Source of the DNA: Littorina saxatilis
Taxonomy: Eukaryota > Mollusca > Gastropoda > Littorinimorpha > Littorinidae
Length of the DNA: 64,000 nucleotides
Direction of reading: 5' to 3'
NCBI RefSeq assembly: GCF_037325665.1
Contig: NC_090248.1
Span: 20,709,137-20,773,136, forward strand
Numbering within the stretch: the first letter of the stretch is position 1; each line of letters opens with the position of its first letter. This document shows, in pieces, positions 32,515 to 43,739 of the stretch. Under the pieces are notes generated by a model that was not told the DNA's origin, did not search any database, and was given only the letters and a program-made list of their open reading frames with translations. A program made the position numbers and the translations under genes.

Positions 32515-33123
32515 GAATGGTATGTTCCACCACCACTACCATTATGTACCCATGTACAACATCATTCAACATTTTGTTCTACTTTTGCGAACACACCTTT
32601 GAACGATTGTAAAAGAGTGCTGCTTGCAGAAAACTAGAAATACATCCAACAAGACTGAAACATGTGCCAGATCAAATACAGAGGAAACTATGGAAAAACA
32701 AAAGTATACATGTACTCTTATGTACACATGCTATGACATAACCCATAACACAGCTCTGCCTGTAGTGTAGGTGCCACTTCACTTATAGTCCTTGGAACTG
32801 CTATGACGAGATTTGAAGAACATCACTGTACATATCATTATATTTTTATTAAGAGTATTAACTGAAGCACTGGGAGAAAATGCCGATTTTACAGGGTCCA
32901 ATACACTGCAGAGCTTTGTTGCAACATTACTTCCCATTTAAAACAATCACATAAACTACCACAAATCAGTCCAGGGATTTTTACTAGGGATACGAGCATT
33001 CATCCATTTTGACACATGTACCAGAATTCAACAGCGTGCCTAGTTCCTCTGGAAAGTCAGAATTTTTTGCTGAATTAATTTTATAACTTGACAGGTAAGG
33101 TGTCAATTAATAAATTCAATTAT

Positions 33124-33420
33124 GGTTGGCCTAGTGGTAAGGCGTCCGCCCCGTGATCGGGAGGTACATGTAGTGGGTTCGAACCCCGGCCGGGTCATAC
33201 CTAAGACTTTAAAATTGGCAATCTAGTGGCTGGCGTCTGGCATTATGGGGTTAGTGCTAGGACTGGTTGGTCCGGTGTCAGAATAATGTGACTGGGTGAG
33301 ACATGAAGCCTGTGCTGCGACTTCTGTCTTTTGTGTGGCGCACGTTATATGTCAAAGCAGCACCGCCCTTATATGGCCCTTCGTGGTCGGCTGGGCGTTA
33401 AGCAAAACAAAACAAACAAA
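33124..33420 (+). mobile_element. tRNA-derived SINE (family 1), full-length copy
   Basis: The tRNA-like head has an A box (TGGCCTAGTGGTAAGGCG) and a B box (GGTTCGAACCCC). The body ends GGCTGGGCGTTAAGC with an (AAAAC/AAAC) tail. Other copies lie at 33,499-33,704, 55,212-55,509 and 61,254-61,478. It lacks a matched acceptor stem, so it is not a functional tRNA. Confidence 0.85.
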
Positions 33421-33498
33421 GTAAAACCACAATTCCCTCTGTGTGCATAAAGTGGCCAGGATGCCGAATTTTGGTTTGTGTCCAAGTGGATGAATGCT

Positions 33499-33704
33499 CA
33501 TGGTTTGTTTGTTTGTTTGTTTGTTTGACGCCCAGCCGACCACGAAGGGCCATATCAGGGCGGTGCTGCTTTGACATAATTATAACGTGCGCCACACACA
33601 AGACAGAAGTCGCAGCACAGGCTTCATGTCTCACCCAGTCACATTATTCTGACACCGGACCAACCAGTCCTAGCACTAACCCCATAATGCCAGACGCCAG
33701 GCGG
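33499..33704 (-). mobile_element. tRNA-derived SINE (family 1), 5'-truncated, opposite strand
   Basis: A (GTTT)n start is followed by GACGCCCAGCCGACCACGAA and the body as far as CCAGACGCCAGGCGG. The tRNA head is missing, as expected of incomplete reverse transcription. It faces the copy at 33,124-33,420 across ~80 bases. Confidence 0.85.
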
Positions 33705-34314
33705 AATGCTCATGGTGATTTTCAAGGCAGTTTACATGAGGTGTGAATGTACATGTATCTGTAGTTGTCAATCTTTCAATCATTTAAAATGTAAGGGCTA
33801 AACATGTTGTCCTTCAGGGACCAGCTGTGAAGATAAGTGGAGAGAGCTTCGAACTGTACAATGTTGTGTGAAATGATTTTTTTTAATACAGAAAGTATAA
33901 CTTCAAGAAAACAGCTGAGTAAATACTTGAAATAAACAAAGAAAATCAAACCATTTAAAAAGAAGCAGAAGAAAACAAATTCCACAGATGATTACATCGC
34001 GTTTGCCTGTAATGCTGGTGTTGATGGCACTTCTTGTATTTTCATTTAACATTGACCACTCAGTGGATGCGACAAATATGAAGGAAAAACAGCTACGACA
34101 GCTATATATTCACTGGTTGAATATCTCCTCTATGGCATGCTAGCACAAGAGATAGTGGTGATGCCAGCAAAGTTTTGGATGTCTCTGACGGCAAAATAAG
34201 ATCAACAACACTGGAGTATACATGACATTTTTCAGCAAAAATAATAATGAAGAACTAGAAGGAACAGAAATGCACGGTGCATGACTTGAGTGCTTTCTGT
34301 CCTTGAATCCTAAT

Positions 34315-34687
34315 TTTCTTCTTCTTCTGCGTTCGTGGGCTGAAACTCCCACGTACACTCATTTTTTGCACGAGTGGAATTTTACATGTATGACCGTTTT
34401 TTACCCCGCCATTTAGGCAGCCATACGCCGTTTTCGGAGGAAGCATGCTGGGTATTTTCGTGTTTCTATAACCCACCGAACTGACATGGATTACAGGATC
34501 TTTTTCGTGCGCACTTGGTCTTGTGCTTGCGTGTACACACGGGGGTGTTCGGACACCGAGGAGAGTCTGCACACAAAGTTGACTCTGAGAAATAAATCTC
34601 TCGCCGAACGTGGGGACGAACTCACGCTGACAGCGGTCAACTGGATACAAATCCAGCGCGCTACCGACTGAGCTACATCCCCGCCCC
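34315..34687 (-). mobile_element. tRNA-derived SINE (family 2), full-length copy
   Basis: Read on the minus strand, it starts GGGGCGGGGATGTAGCTCAG with an A box (TAGCTCAGTCGG) and GAGTTCGTCCCCAC in the B-box position. The body follows and it ends GGGAGTTTCAGCCCACGAAC plus (GAA)n. Tail fragments occur at 27,565, 37,930 and 38,118. Confidence 0.8.
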
Positions 34688-35157
34688 TGCTTGAATCCTA
34701 TAATCAGGGAGAAGTAACTCTTGCATGGTGTGTTCCTCTTTCTGTCTTTCCTTCTCTGTCCTGTCATTTTAACTTGTCTACGAACAGCCAGATCAACCTT
34801 GTTTGAACGTTTTCCTGCAAAATCATGTTTTGTTCTGTTTTTGTATGGAGATGATGGTTACATCCAGTTACATTCTTTCTCAATTTTATAATCTGTTCAG
34901 TATTATTCAGAAGCCTACTGTTTAGAAAAGAAGGAAGACAAAAAAGGAGAAAATACCCCAGCACATTATCATACTAGCCTCCCTTTTTGAAACAAAGTCA
35001 AACATCAAATATAATTTCTCTGCTGTGCAATTCCATGTCATCTCTCAGTCAATTACATTTGTGTGTTACCTCATGCGTGTTGACAACACAAGGTCATCAA
35101 ACATTCATCACCTTCACTTTTGAAATATTGAATCCACACAATAACCCTTTCGCTCCT

Positions 35158-35570
35158 GACGCTAAGCATCACCCCCTATGACTATCAAACATAGTGACGC
35201 TAAGCATCACCCCCTATGACTATCAAACATAGTGACGCTAAGCATCACCCCCTATGACTATCAAACATAGTGATGCTAAGCATCACCCCCTATGACTATC
35301 AAACATAGTGACGCTAAGCATCACCCCCTATGACTATCAAACATAGTGACGCTAAGCATCACCCCCTATGACTATCAAACATAGTGACGCTAAGCATCAC
35401 CCCCTATGACTATCAAACATAGTGACGCTAAGCATCACCCCCTATGACTATCAAACATAGTGACGCTAAGCATCACCCCCTATGACTATCAAACATAGTG
35501 ACGCTAAGCATCACCCCCTATGACTATCAAACATAGTGACGCTAAGCATCACCCCCTATGACTATCAAAC
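35158..35570. repeat. 38-bp tandem repeat, ~10.9 copies
   Basis: The unit begins GACGCTAAGCATCACCCCCT and ends ATCAAACATAGT. Copies are essentially identical; one has GATGC in place of GACGC. The high identity implies recent expansion or homogenisation. It lies downstream of the MON2 stop codon, possibly within its 3' UTR. Confidence 0.9.
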
Positions 35571-37039
35571 CTAACCATGTTAATGTGCATACTTTAAGAG
35601 CTGTTACATGTGTGAAAAGTGAAAAGGGCAACAAAACCATGGAATGAGATATACTGTACCGTCAAGCAAAACACAAATGGCGGACATTTTGTCATGCAGT
35701 TACCTGAACATCAAAAGTTCAACATAAAAAAATTGCATAACATTATCCCATATTATCAGTTAACCGAACCAAAATGGAGAAAAAAAAATCAATACTTTAG
35801 CTTTGCTTGATTACAAAAAGATCAGACCAGAAAGGATGAAAAACATAATCAACAATATTATGATTCAATCACCATAATCTCAAATCAAATGTTGAAATCA
35901 ATCTGTACAACCCAGGCAGCACACAACGTTTTACTAGTGATAGTCATTATTCAAAGATCTACATAGTCAATGTAGAATCTATCACACAAACAAACAATGG
36001 TGGGATTCAGCAAAACTGACATTCAGAATAAGAAAAAAAAATGTACCTGAATCACTGAAAATTGGAAGGACTATTTCAGTACTTTGCAACATGTTCACTG
36101 CTTTACAATTAAACTCCTCAGACATGTATTTTTTTAGCACGGAAAAGAATAGGAAACACTTTGTTTATGGCTGAAGTTGAAATAACTGAATATGCATACT
36201 CTAGCAATATATGTACAATTGCTACATGTAACAGGGCATACAGTTTTATACACCTATATCTACCAACTGATTGCACATCGGACATCAGTAAATACATTGT
36301 TTTTGCTTCTATTATCCACATTTTACTGATCTATCAACATTACATTAACTGTAAAAAAAGTTCTTATCTTCTCAAGTTTTGTTCTTCAGCACATCATTTC
36401 TGTCTGCAAAATATTGTACTTTGCATTGTAATGCGAAAAAAAGGGGGAACACGGAAAAAAAAGACTCCACACACCTCAGCTATATTGAACACCGGGCCAA
36501 TGTGCACGAGAAAGTTCTCAACTGGATGGAAACCAGCCTCTGCATCGTACTGGTTGAAATCGCAAGCAAATCTCAAGTTCAACCAATCTGACCCAGCGCT
36601 TGGTTCCCACTCAGTTGGATACCTTTTCGTGCATACCACTCCAGTTGTCTCTCTGCACTTTTTAATCACAGTGCAGAGTATGAATGGTACAACTCTAAAT
36701 GGCTTTCCAGTAGTGTCAGTAACACTGATACAATTTTCACATACATTTGACTAAACTTAAAAGGGCACTCTACCCCCCTATACCTTCCCTTTGGTGGAAG
36801 TACTTAAACACATAACACTGACTTTTAACAGTTACAAAAAACACAGAGCGGGTTTGTTCATCCCTTACTCGCATCACAATCACAAAAACATTCCTCTCCT
36901 TTTAACAACAAACAACAAAGACTGAGATTTTCTTGCACACACAAGCACACAAACACTCATCAAATACTTCATCATAAGTGCTCACAGAAGGAAAACTCCC
37001 AACAACAAAATCACAATTTTCTTGGTCAGACAGAATCTA
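35571..37039 (-). other. MON2: Probable 3' UTR of the MON2-like gene
   Basis: AT-rich, with no supported frame on either strand. It directly follows the MON2 stop on the minus strand. No minus-strand AATAAA was seen here, which is why a more distal end is suggested. Confidence 0.4.
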
Positions 37040-37200
37040 TCACCGGCCATTCTGGACGAGGGTTGGCGGTGGGGTCAAAAGGTCGCGGTACTCGTGCAAG
37101 ACGTCCTTGAGGGCACGGGTGACCTGCGGGGAGGAGGAGGTGGTGCATTCCACCAGCGCTGGGTAAAGCTGAATGACCTGCTGCCAGACTGCCGCCTCCA
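37040..37200 (-). CDS. MON2: MON2 last exon and stop
   Basis: The acceptor is ATTATTTCAG|TGGAGG. It encodes [20 protein letters not shown], then [20 protein letters not shown], ending VQNGR and stop. Confidence 0.92.
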
Positions 37201-37732
37201 CTGAAATAATCATAGCAGACATTGGTAAATAATCAACACTATTTTACCACTAAAAATAAACTTAAAAAATGTTATCACATACAGAATAGCCGCATTTCCG
37301 TTGCTCAATAACTTGTTTCACTGACATTAAAAACTCAGTTTCAATGAGCAAAGTAGATTTTCTTGAGTCAATAGAGTAAAGTTAACACAACTCTTCTCAA
37401 ATCTTAGACAGCTGAAATTAAAGCTGCATGTAGCAGCACAATTCTGGAAAGTTAAAGATAATAAGAAAAGCAAGTGCACGAAACAAATGTTTATAAATGT
37501 AAAGAAATTGTTACTTGGCATAGCTATGTCCCTTTCATAGGCAAAATCATGTAGATGTCTCTGTGAATGCTTCAGTTTGTTCACATCAGAACCAGAAATG
37601 TAGGCATTTTTTATGATTCTCATTTCAAAATGTTCTCTATAACCCCCTTACATCTGTTCTGCACTCATCTAAGCATCTTGAACATCAATCTCACACAAAC
37701 TCTGACATTCATGCCTTGCTAGTCTGTGGCTG

Positions 37733-37786
<54 letters not shown>

Positions 37787-39308
37787 TTGCTCTCTCTCTA
37801 ACTCACCACAGGAAGCAGGAGCTTTCTTGAGAGACTGAAGCAAGGTGGTGATGGCTTTCAGCACAGCTGTGATCTCTGCCAGTCTCGGCCTGCAACCACA
37901 TTGGATATTTCATCACTGGTTGTTATACTCTTCTTCTTCGTTCATGAGCTGAAACTCCCACATTCACTCATGTTTTTGCAGGAATGGATTTTTACGTGTA
38001 TGACCGTTTTTACCCCGCCATTCTTGCAGCATACGTTGATTTCGGGGGAGTTCTCCTTTTTCAAGTGAGTTATTCGTAAAGCATTTAATTGATCAGCTAG
38101 ATACTTTGAACTTGGTGTATGGCTGCATAAATGGCAGGGTATAAATGGTCATACACATTCAACCAACTTGTGCAAAAACAAAACAAAACACAAGTGTACG
38201 TCGGAGTTTCAGCCCATGATCACACAAGAAGAACGTACAGCTCACCAATCCTGCCATGCTCTGAGGAATAACTAAGTCTTCCAGTTAAATAATACAAAGC
38301 CAGAGAGTTTCATGTACATGAGAACTTGTAATACACTCAGAAATAATAATAACACATCAGCTGTCATTCTCCAAAATGTTAAAACCATCTGGTAACAAGA
38401 AATGGCAAAAAGTAGCATGGCAATACAAGAGCAATTAACCTAAGTAAGGCAGAAGTTGGGTGCATTTCCTATGCATAAAAGAAAGATGCATAAATAAATA
38501 AATAAAATAATAAAATATACTGACCTGGGCAGAGGACATTTCCCTGAGAGTCTCTCGTCGTCCACATATTTCTTCACCACCTCCTGGCAGCGCTGCAGAA
38601 GGGAGAGAACTGCCACCCTGGTCACTGCCCCTTCCTCGCTCTTCTTGCTCACGAAGGAAAACTGCAGCAACGTCTCAAAGCACGTCTTGGCAAAGTCCTC
38701 GCGAAGCTTTCTACTGGAATCTGTGTCTGAAAAAAAGAAAACAACCCATTATGTATCACTGCATAATAAAAGATGGGATGAGTTAACACCGGACCCTGAA
38801 TAGAGAGGGAGATCTGGATAGTACATGGATTATTATGAAAAAAATGTTACAGTTTGGAGAGTGTGTTAATTACTTGAACACTTAACAAACCAGAAACATG
38901 TAGTTGGATTTATAGCCACTCTGTTGACTTTTCTTCTGTTCTCTGTCATTTCAAGATTAAAAACATTGTGAAACAGCATGCACACACACACACAAATCAA
39001 ATACAAGCACACAAACACACATACACACACACACAGACACCCCCCCCACACACACACACACCAACAAAAACAACCAAGTGAGTGCAAGCTCTCAGCTCAC
39101 CAACAAAAGTGTCGGACATGGCGGAGTGGATGGAGCCTCTGTTGAGCAGTTCCATCACCTTCATCACGAAGGGGTTTGGCACATTGCTGGCATAGGGCAG
39201 GATCTCATCACGGATCAGGTGGACCATCTGAAACCAGGAGTGTTATGCATGATTGTGTCTAGTTACCATCCAGTGTCTGTTGAAGATGTTGATTATGCTA
39301 GTGGGGAT

Positions 39309-39385
<77 letters not shown>

Positions 39386-42329
39386 ATGTGTGTGTGTGTC
39401 TGTCTGTGTGCCTATCTGTGTATCTGTCTCTTTGAGCGTATGATACCTATGTGGATAGTTTTGTTTGTGCATCAGATTGCAGTCTTCCCAGAAATTAATC
39501 AACAAATGAGATTTGTTGTGACTTTTATTATCACAAGGATATACATGTAGGGCTTTATCTTCTAAAGGAGGCCTCTCACTTTGGGCGCTATGACATTCAG
39601 ATTGCACAATATTTAATTTATGAAAATCTCTTCAATCAAAGATTATATAACTTTGTGAAATTTGCCATGCATGCATTTCTCAATCAAAATATTAGGTAAA
39701 CAGATGTATGTCTAACATTTAATCTGTCCGAACACTTACCTTACAATCGATGGCTTCATCTCTCTGGAAGTCTTCCATGGATAAAGTTGGTGGCGAAGGA
39801 CTAAAACCGACACAAAGGTAAAGTAAGAATAAAAAAACAAGAATGGACTGTTTATTATTGACAAAACAAAGCGTTACATTTACTGTATGTCCAACCAAAG
39901 GTCTTTGAAGTAGACTGACTGACTGACAGACAGACAGACAGACAGACAGACCGACCGACAGACAGACAGACAGACAGACAGACACTTGTGAAACAGATAA
40001 TGAACTTTTTCAAGATAAAAAAAGATATATTTTATCTTATTACAAAGGTAAAATGCTTTACTGCTGATCCAGATCGTTCTGATATATGATTGGGATAATG
40101 CCATTTTAATTTTGTTCAAGTAATTTGAATTCAGATCGGGTTATGAGAAAATTTGAGACAGAAGGAGGCATAAATATATCTAAACAGGACTCAAAACATG
40201 CACTTCTGCATAAACATGATCACAGATAACTTCTACACTATCCAGCTTATCTACCTTTATGGACATAGAAAGACAGAGAGACAGTCAGGCATCCAGGCAG
40301 ACAGACAGACAAATGGACTGACAGACAGACAGATAGTCAGACTCTCTCTCTCTCTCTCTCTCATTCCCTCTCTTAACCCACCTATTTTTATTGCTAACCT
40401 AGAGAATGTTGTAATAATGATTAATATAATCCTACTCTGTACAGTTCATACATGTATCGTGCTTTGCACCACACAAATAAAGGTATTCCAAGCAGCCACT
40501 CACTGTTTGGTGAAGAGGAAATCCTCAAAGAGGCGAGCAAGTTCCTGCCACATGCCTTCAAAATCTGCCGCTGTCAAAATAAAAACTAACAAAAGTGAGT
40601 CAAAAGACATAATGTGTTCCAATTGAAAATCAGACATACACAAAAACGTCTGAAACAAACACAAGAACATGATGAATCTTACTTGGTTATTGAAAACCCT
40701 CTTATTCAAGTTGATGTAAATGTTTAACTCAGTTTAACAACGATATCTACAGACAGACCGATATTAACCAGGGGCGGATTTGAAAATAAAGAAAAACATC
40801 ATGGCTCAGATTGCACCAGATTCCTCCAATTTCTTTGTTTTTAATTTTATCCACATTTTTCGGGGGACCATGCCCCCGGACTTTGTCTTCTAAATCTGAC
40901 GGTCTTGGAAGGTAGTTGGGTAATTTGTTGGCTCAGGTTGCACCAGATCGGTCAATTTTCCTTTGATCCAAATGTGTCTTCTGCTGGAAGGTGTATTAGG
41001 GGAAGTTTTTTTTGTAGCAGATTGCTCCATTTTCCATGTTTTTATCAACATTTTCTGATGGGGGGGGGGGGGGGGGGGGCATATGCCCCCGGATGCCCCT
41101 AGTAGGTTCGGGTGTCGGTCTATCCCTAAAACAAATGTGGAAACCGCCCCTTACAAATGATGTGATCTGCCCCTGTATACAGACCGACAGACAGAGAGGA
41201 AGACAGACAGACAAGCATTCATTTCCTTTTAACAGGGTAAGAAACTGGATTAGCTGGCAATTAGGGAGACATTAAAACCTTGCCCCAACTCTGCAAAGGA
41301 ACCGCTATACAGAAAGACCAGTATGTTAACACGTGACACAATTTCCAGTCTAAGAGTCATCTCAAAAAGAACATGAAGTCAGTAGACACTAAGAGAAGGC
41401 TTTCTCTTGACAACACATCCAGTCTGAGGCATCATCTTCTAGCACTGAACATAATGAGTGGCCAACCACACCATTCTTCTCAAGATGACCTCCAAGGCTT
41501 GGCCTGAGGGGTGTGGGTGGGGAGATGGGAGGCAGGCGAGTGGGGTGGTGATGGTGGTGGTCCTGAGGGGTGTGGGTGGGGAGATGGGAGGCAGGCGAGT
41601 GCGGTGGTGATGGTTGTGGTCCTGAGGGGTGTGGGTGGGGAGATGGGAGGCAGGCGAGTGGGGTGGTGATGGTTGTGGTCCTGAGGGGTGTGGGTGGGGA
41701 GATGGGAGGCAGGCGAGTGCGGTGGTGATGGTTGTGGTCCTGAGGGGTGTGGGTGGGGAGATGGGAGGCAGGCGAGTGGGGTGGTGATGGTTGTGGTCCT
41801 GGGTTCCGCGGGAAGCCTCCACAAATGCAAATGTACCTTTTCCCCTCAAAGAGACCCCCCCCCCCCCAACTGCCCCTTTCGAATGCTGAATTTCAACACC
41901 ATAAGGGGGGGGGGGGGGGGGGACTTTATCCCTCGACACCCAACAGGTGCCTGTGTGGCCCATGTACCCTTGCCTCACTTATAGGACCCCCCCCCCTCCA
42001 TTCTCATACACTAGGTCCACCCCCCCCCCCTGATTTCTCCAAATACAGTAACAGGACAGTGGACCCCCTCTGTTTCTGTTCATAACCTCAGTATATTTAC
42101 CCCTAATCTTAAACCCCTTTCTTTTTCTGAGGTCTTAAATGGGGGCCGTGCGGGGGGGTGGGGGGTGGGGGGTGTCCAATGTAAAACGGATAAGATAAAG
42201 GATGTACTCACGATGTTTGCGGGCAACAGGCAGACCCAGGGTGATGACGGAGAAGAACGCGGTGATGGCCTGTTGCCACGTGGAGGGCGAGGGACAGTCG
42301 TACTTCAGGCCAAGTGGCAGGCGCAGCAT
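37040..42329 (-). CDS. MON2: MON2 homologue, C-terminal 272 codons (7 exons, 5' incomplete)
   Basis: Exons in transcript order are 42329-42212, 40570-40504, 39800-39740, 39227-39101, 38726-38525, 37889-37807 and 37200-37040 (stop at 37042-37040). All introns are GT-AG, phases agree, and the total is 819 nt. The translation matches what I recall of vertebrate MON2 C-termini: [53 protein letters not shown]...[25 protein letters not shown] and a final [13 protein letters not shown]2 is a ~1,700-residue HEAT-repeat relative of large Arf-GEFs, acting with DOP1 and a flippase at trans-Golgi/endosomes in retrograde trafficking. The upstream ~1,400 residues are not in the recognised sequence. Confidence 0.9.
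37734..37783. repeat. (CA)n microsatellite
   Basis: About 25 uninterrupted CA units, 23 bases from the 3' end of a MON2 exon on the intron side. It is likely polymorphic. Confidence 0.95.
37807..37889 (-). CDS. MON2: MON2 exon
   Basis: The acceptor is AATGTGGTTGCAG|GCCG and the donor TCCTGTG|GTGAGT. It encodes [20 protein letters not shown]. Confidence 0.9.
37930..38056 (-). mobile_element. SINE family 2, 3' tail fragment
   Basis: It reads TCTTCTTCTTCGTTCATGAG, then GCTGAAACTCCCACATTCAC, and matches the tail of the copy at 34,315-34,687 on the minus strand. It lies in a MON2 intron. Confidence 0.65.
38118..38231 (+). mobile_element. SINE family 2, 3' tail fragment, inverted to the one at 37,930
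   Basis: GTATGGCTGCATAAATGGCA through GGAGTTTCAGCCCATGATCA is the sense version of the same tail. The two fragments face away across ~60 bases, forming an imperfect inverted repeat. Confidence 0.6.
38525..38726 (-). CDS. MON2: MON2 exon
   Basis: The acceptor is TTCTTTTTTTCAG|ACAC and the donor CTGCCCAG|GTCAGT. It encodes [20 protein letters not shown], then [19 protein letters not shown]. This is the exon most diagnostic of MON2. Confidence 0.93.
39101..39227 (-). CDS. MON2: MON2 exon
   Basis: The acceptor is CTCCTGGTTTCAG|ATGG and the donor TTTTGTTG|GTGAGC. It encodes [20 protein letters not shown], then [14 protein letters not shown]. Confidence 0.9.
39313..39412. repeat. (TG)n microsatellite
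   Basis: A long TG run, interrupted near 39,383 by GCGCATG, in the MON2 intron upstream of the 39,101-39,227 exon. Confidence 0.95.
39740..39800 (-). CDS. MON2: MON2 exon
   Basis: The acceptor is TCGGTTTTAG|T and the donor TGTAAG|GTAAGT. It encodes [20 protein letters not shown]. Confidence 0.85.
39918..39984. repeat. (GACA)n / (GACC)n tetranucleotide microsatellite
   Basis: Repeated GACTGACTGACAGACAGACA with a short GACC interruption. It lies in a MON2 intron. A related GACA-rich stretch lies at 40,268-40,340. Confidence 0.9.
40504..40570 (-). CDS. MON2: MON2 exon
   Basis: The acceptor is TATTTTGACAG|CGG and the donor CCAAACA|GTGAGT. It encodes [20 protein letters not shown], a strongly conserved MON2 stretch. 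Confidence 0.9.
40769..41175. mobile_element. MITE with CAGGGGCGGA ends
   Basis: CAGGGGCGGATTTG at the left is answered by TGATCTGCCCCTG at the right. The inside has CATGCCCCCGGA and CATATGCCCCCGGATGCCCC modules and a long G run. It resembles the element at 51,975-52,313 (shared GGGG..CATGCCCCCGGAC). Target duplication is unclear. It lies in a MON2 intron. Confidence 0.5.
41504..41798. repeat. 59-bp minisatellite, exactly 5 copies
   Basis: The unit starts CTGAGGGGTGTGGGTGGGGA and includes GGTGGTGATGGTTGTGGTC. Copies alternate between GAGTGGGG and GAGTGCGG, suggesting duplication of a two-unit block. It is G-rich on the plus strand. Confidence 0.9.
41850..42180. other. Intronic sequence with several long C or G runs
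   Basis: Homopolymer C runs near 41,857-41,868, 41,985-41,996 and 42,019-42,028, with G runs near 41,906-41,921 and 42,150-42,172. No gene is seen. Consensus lengths of such runs are unreliable. Confidence 0.6.
42212..42329 (-). CDS. MON2: MON2 exon (first in window)
   Basis: On the minus strand the acceptor CCTACTTTCAG is followed directly by ATGCTGCGCCTG, so the exon enters in phase 0. The donor is AAACATC|GTGAGT. It encodes [20 protein letters not shown]. The ATG is an internal Met, not a start, because homologous sequence continues upstream in the family. Confidence 0.88.
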
Positions 42330-42412
42330 CTGAAAGTAGGCCACACATTGACACTTAGTCGCATGCTTCACGTGCAACGTTTCAAGAAAGAAAGGACGGG
42401 AAAAGGAAAGAC

Positions 42413-42416
<4 letters not shown>

Positions 42417-42471
<55 letters not shown>
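42417..42471. repeat. (GA)n microsatellite
   Basis: About 27 GA units followed by GAAAGACA-type repeats to about 42,505, just upstream (in transcript sense) of the first MON2 exon in the window. Confidence 0.95.
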
Positions 42472-42474
<3 letters not shown>

Positions 42475-42929
42475 AAGAAAGACAGAAAGAAAGACAGAAA
42501 GAAAGAGACGTCATAACGGAAACCGAGGGGATTACTACTAAACGCAATCACTGCACAATAGCTGATGTCCACATGTCTTGCACCGCCCCTTAGAACTGAC
42601 TTGGAATGTGTGATCTCCTGAAGACAAGTAAAAGTACTGTGCTAGCCATAGCCTGAGGCTGTTCGTGGCCAGCACTGACCAACAAAAAGTTGTTGGCAGT
42701 GGTATCAAACTTGTGGACAAATTAGTAAAGATAATACTCATGTCTATTACAGATGTATTATTCGGAATCGAAAAATGTCAGGAATCAGCGTTAATTAACC
42801 ATGTTTTATTGATAGCAAAAATGTGCATTAGCAAAGTTAAGAAAACTAAATCGCATATTCCATTGGAAATTGTATTTCAACAATAACTTGCGCTACGAAA
42901 GGTTTATCCCCATTGTCCTTAGTTAGATT

Positions 42930-43724
42930 GTTGTTGAGAAACAAAATTATAGAAAAAGTCCTTTAAAAAAGTTGCGCGAAAGACACCAGGGACAGTATTT
43001 TTCACCTCTTTTCAAACGATCATAACTTTTGAGCCCGTGAAAGAATGTTTCTGAAACTTGGCACACATGTAATGGCACCATTCTTTGCAAAGTATACAAA
43101 GTTGAGTGCATGTCACATTTGTTTCTTGGACGTTACAAACGTTTACCAACTTTTAACGGAAAACCGTTACAACGTCCATTCTCGGGTTCTGTTTGCTCTA
43201 AGTACTGGAACATATACTGATGAGGGTCTTTGTCATCGTTCTGTGAAATTTAGAGAGGCTGCTATTTGTAGTTTTAGATTTATTGCATATCAACTGCGGC
43301 TACCCAGCAAAAACACCATAAAAACCCTGGATTTGTTGCCGTTTTTCAGGATTGTGGTCACTTTTCTTTACATGCTGGATGATCAGCCTGACTGCGCGGC
43401 GAATTTGAACGAAATGTGTATGACTTGTTAGGTAGGACACCAAATAAACTTTTTGGTGTAAAAAATGTAAAATATCATTCAGTTTAAGTTACCGTTTTGA
43501 CGGTTGAAAGTGAATCATGCCGTCAAAAAACGCCATTTTTGAGGGTAGGCGTGGTCACGGACCTCTGACGTCATACCCAAATATTGCTCAGATTCCAGAA
43601 ACACATTTTTGAGCAGAAGAAAGGGTGATCTTCAAATCCACGTATATTTCTGACCAAAAAACTGCTGTTTGACATCTGGGCTATACCACTGAACAAATAT
43701 CCTTAACTTTTTGTGCTCAGTGTA
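42930..43724 (-). mobile_element. DNA element of family B (one end recognised)
   Basis: The right end, read on the minus strand, is TACACTGAGCACAAAAAGTT with AGTGGTATAGCCCAGATG following, matching the fragment at 26,181-26,300. It carries a TGACGTCA at 43566-43573. The open frame inside (about 43,045-43,431) is not recognised. The left limit is a guess. Confidence 0.45.
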
Positions 43725-43739
43725 CCTGAACCCAAGTGA

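Noticed and set aside
34628-34690. tRNA gene on the minus strand
   Set aside because: Boxes A and B are present but the acceptor stem does not pair and a SINE body follows; it is the head of a tRNA-derived SINE. The same applies to 33,124 and 54,303.
35158-35570. CRISPR array (regular ~38-bp repeat)
   Set aside because: There are no unique spacers; the units are contiguous and the surroundings are an animal genome. The 22-bp and 79-bp arrays are rejected for the same reason.
39253-39443. Poly Cys-Val open frames in TG/CA tracts (also near 23,100, 26,900, 60,900 and 55,100)
   Set aside because: Translation of dinucleotide microsatellites gives long artificial frames without biological meaning.
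41439-41978. 179-codon minus-strand frame with repeated [11 protein letters not shown]-like units
   Set aside because: The 59-bp minisatellite read in one frame; 59 is not a multiple of three, so the pattern cannot be a stable protein repeat, and it lies in a MON2 intron.
42318-42329. ATG at the first MON2 exon as a true start of a short protein
   Set aside because: The codon follows a good acceptor directly and homologous MON2 sequence is expected to continue upstream; nothing suggests a promoter there.
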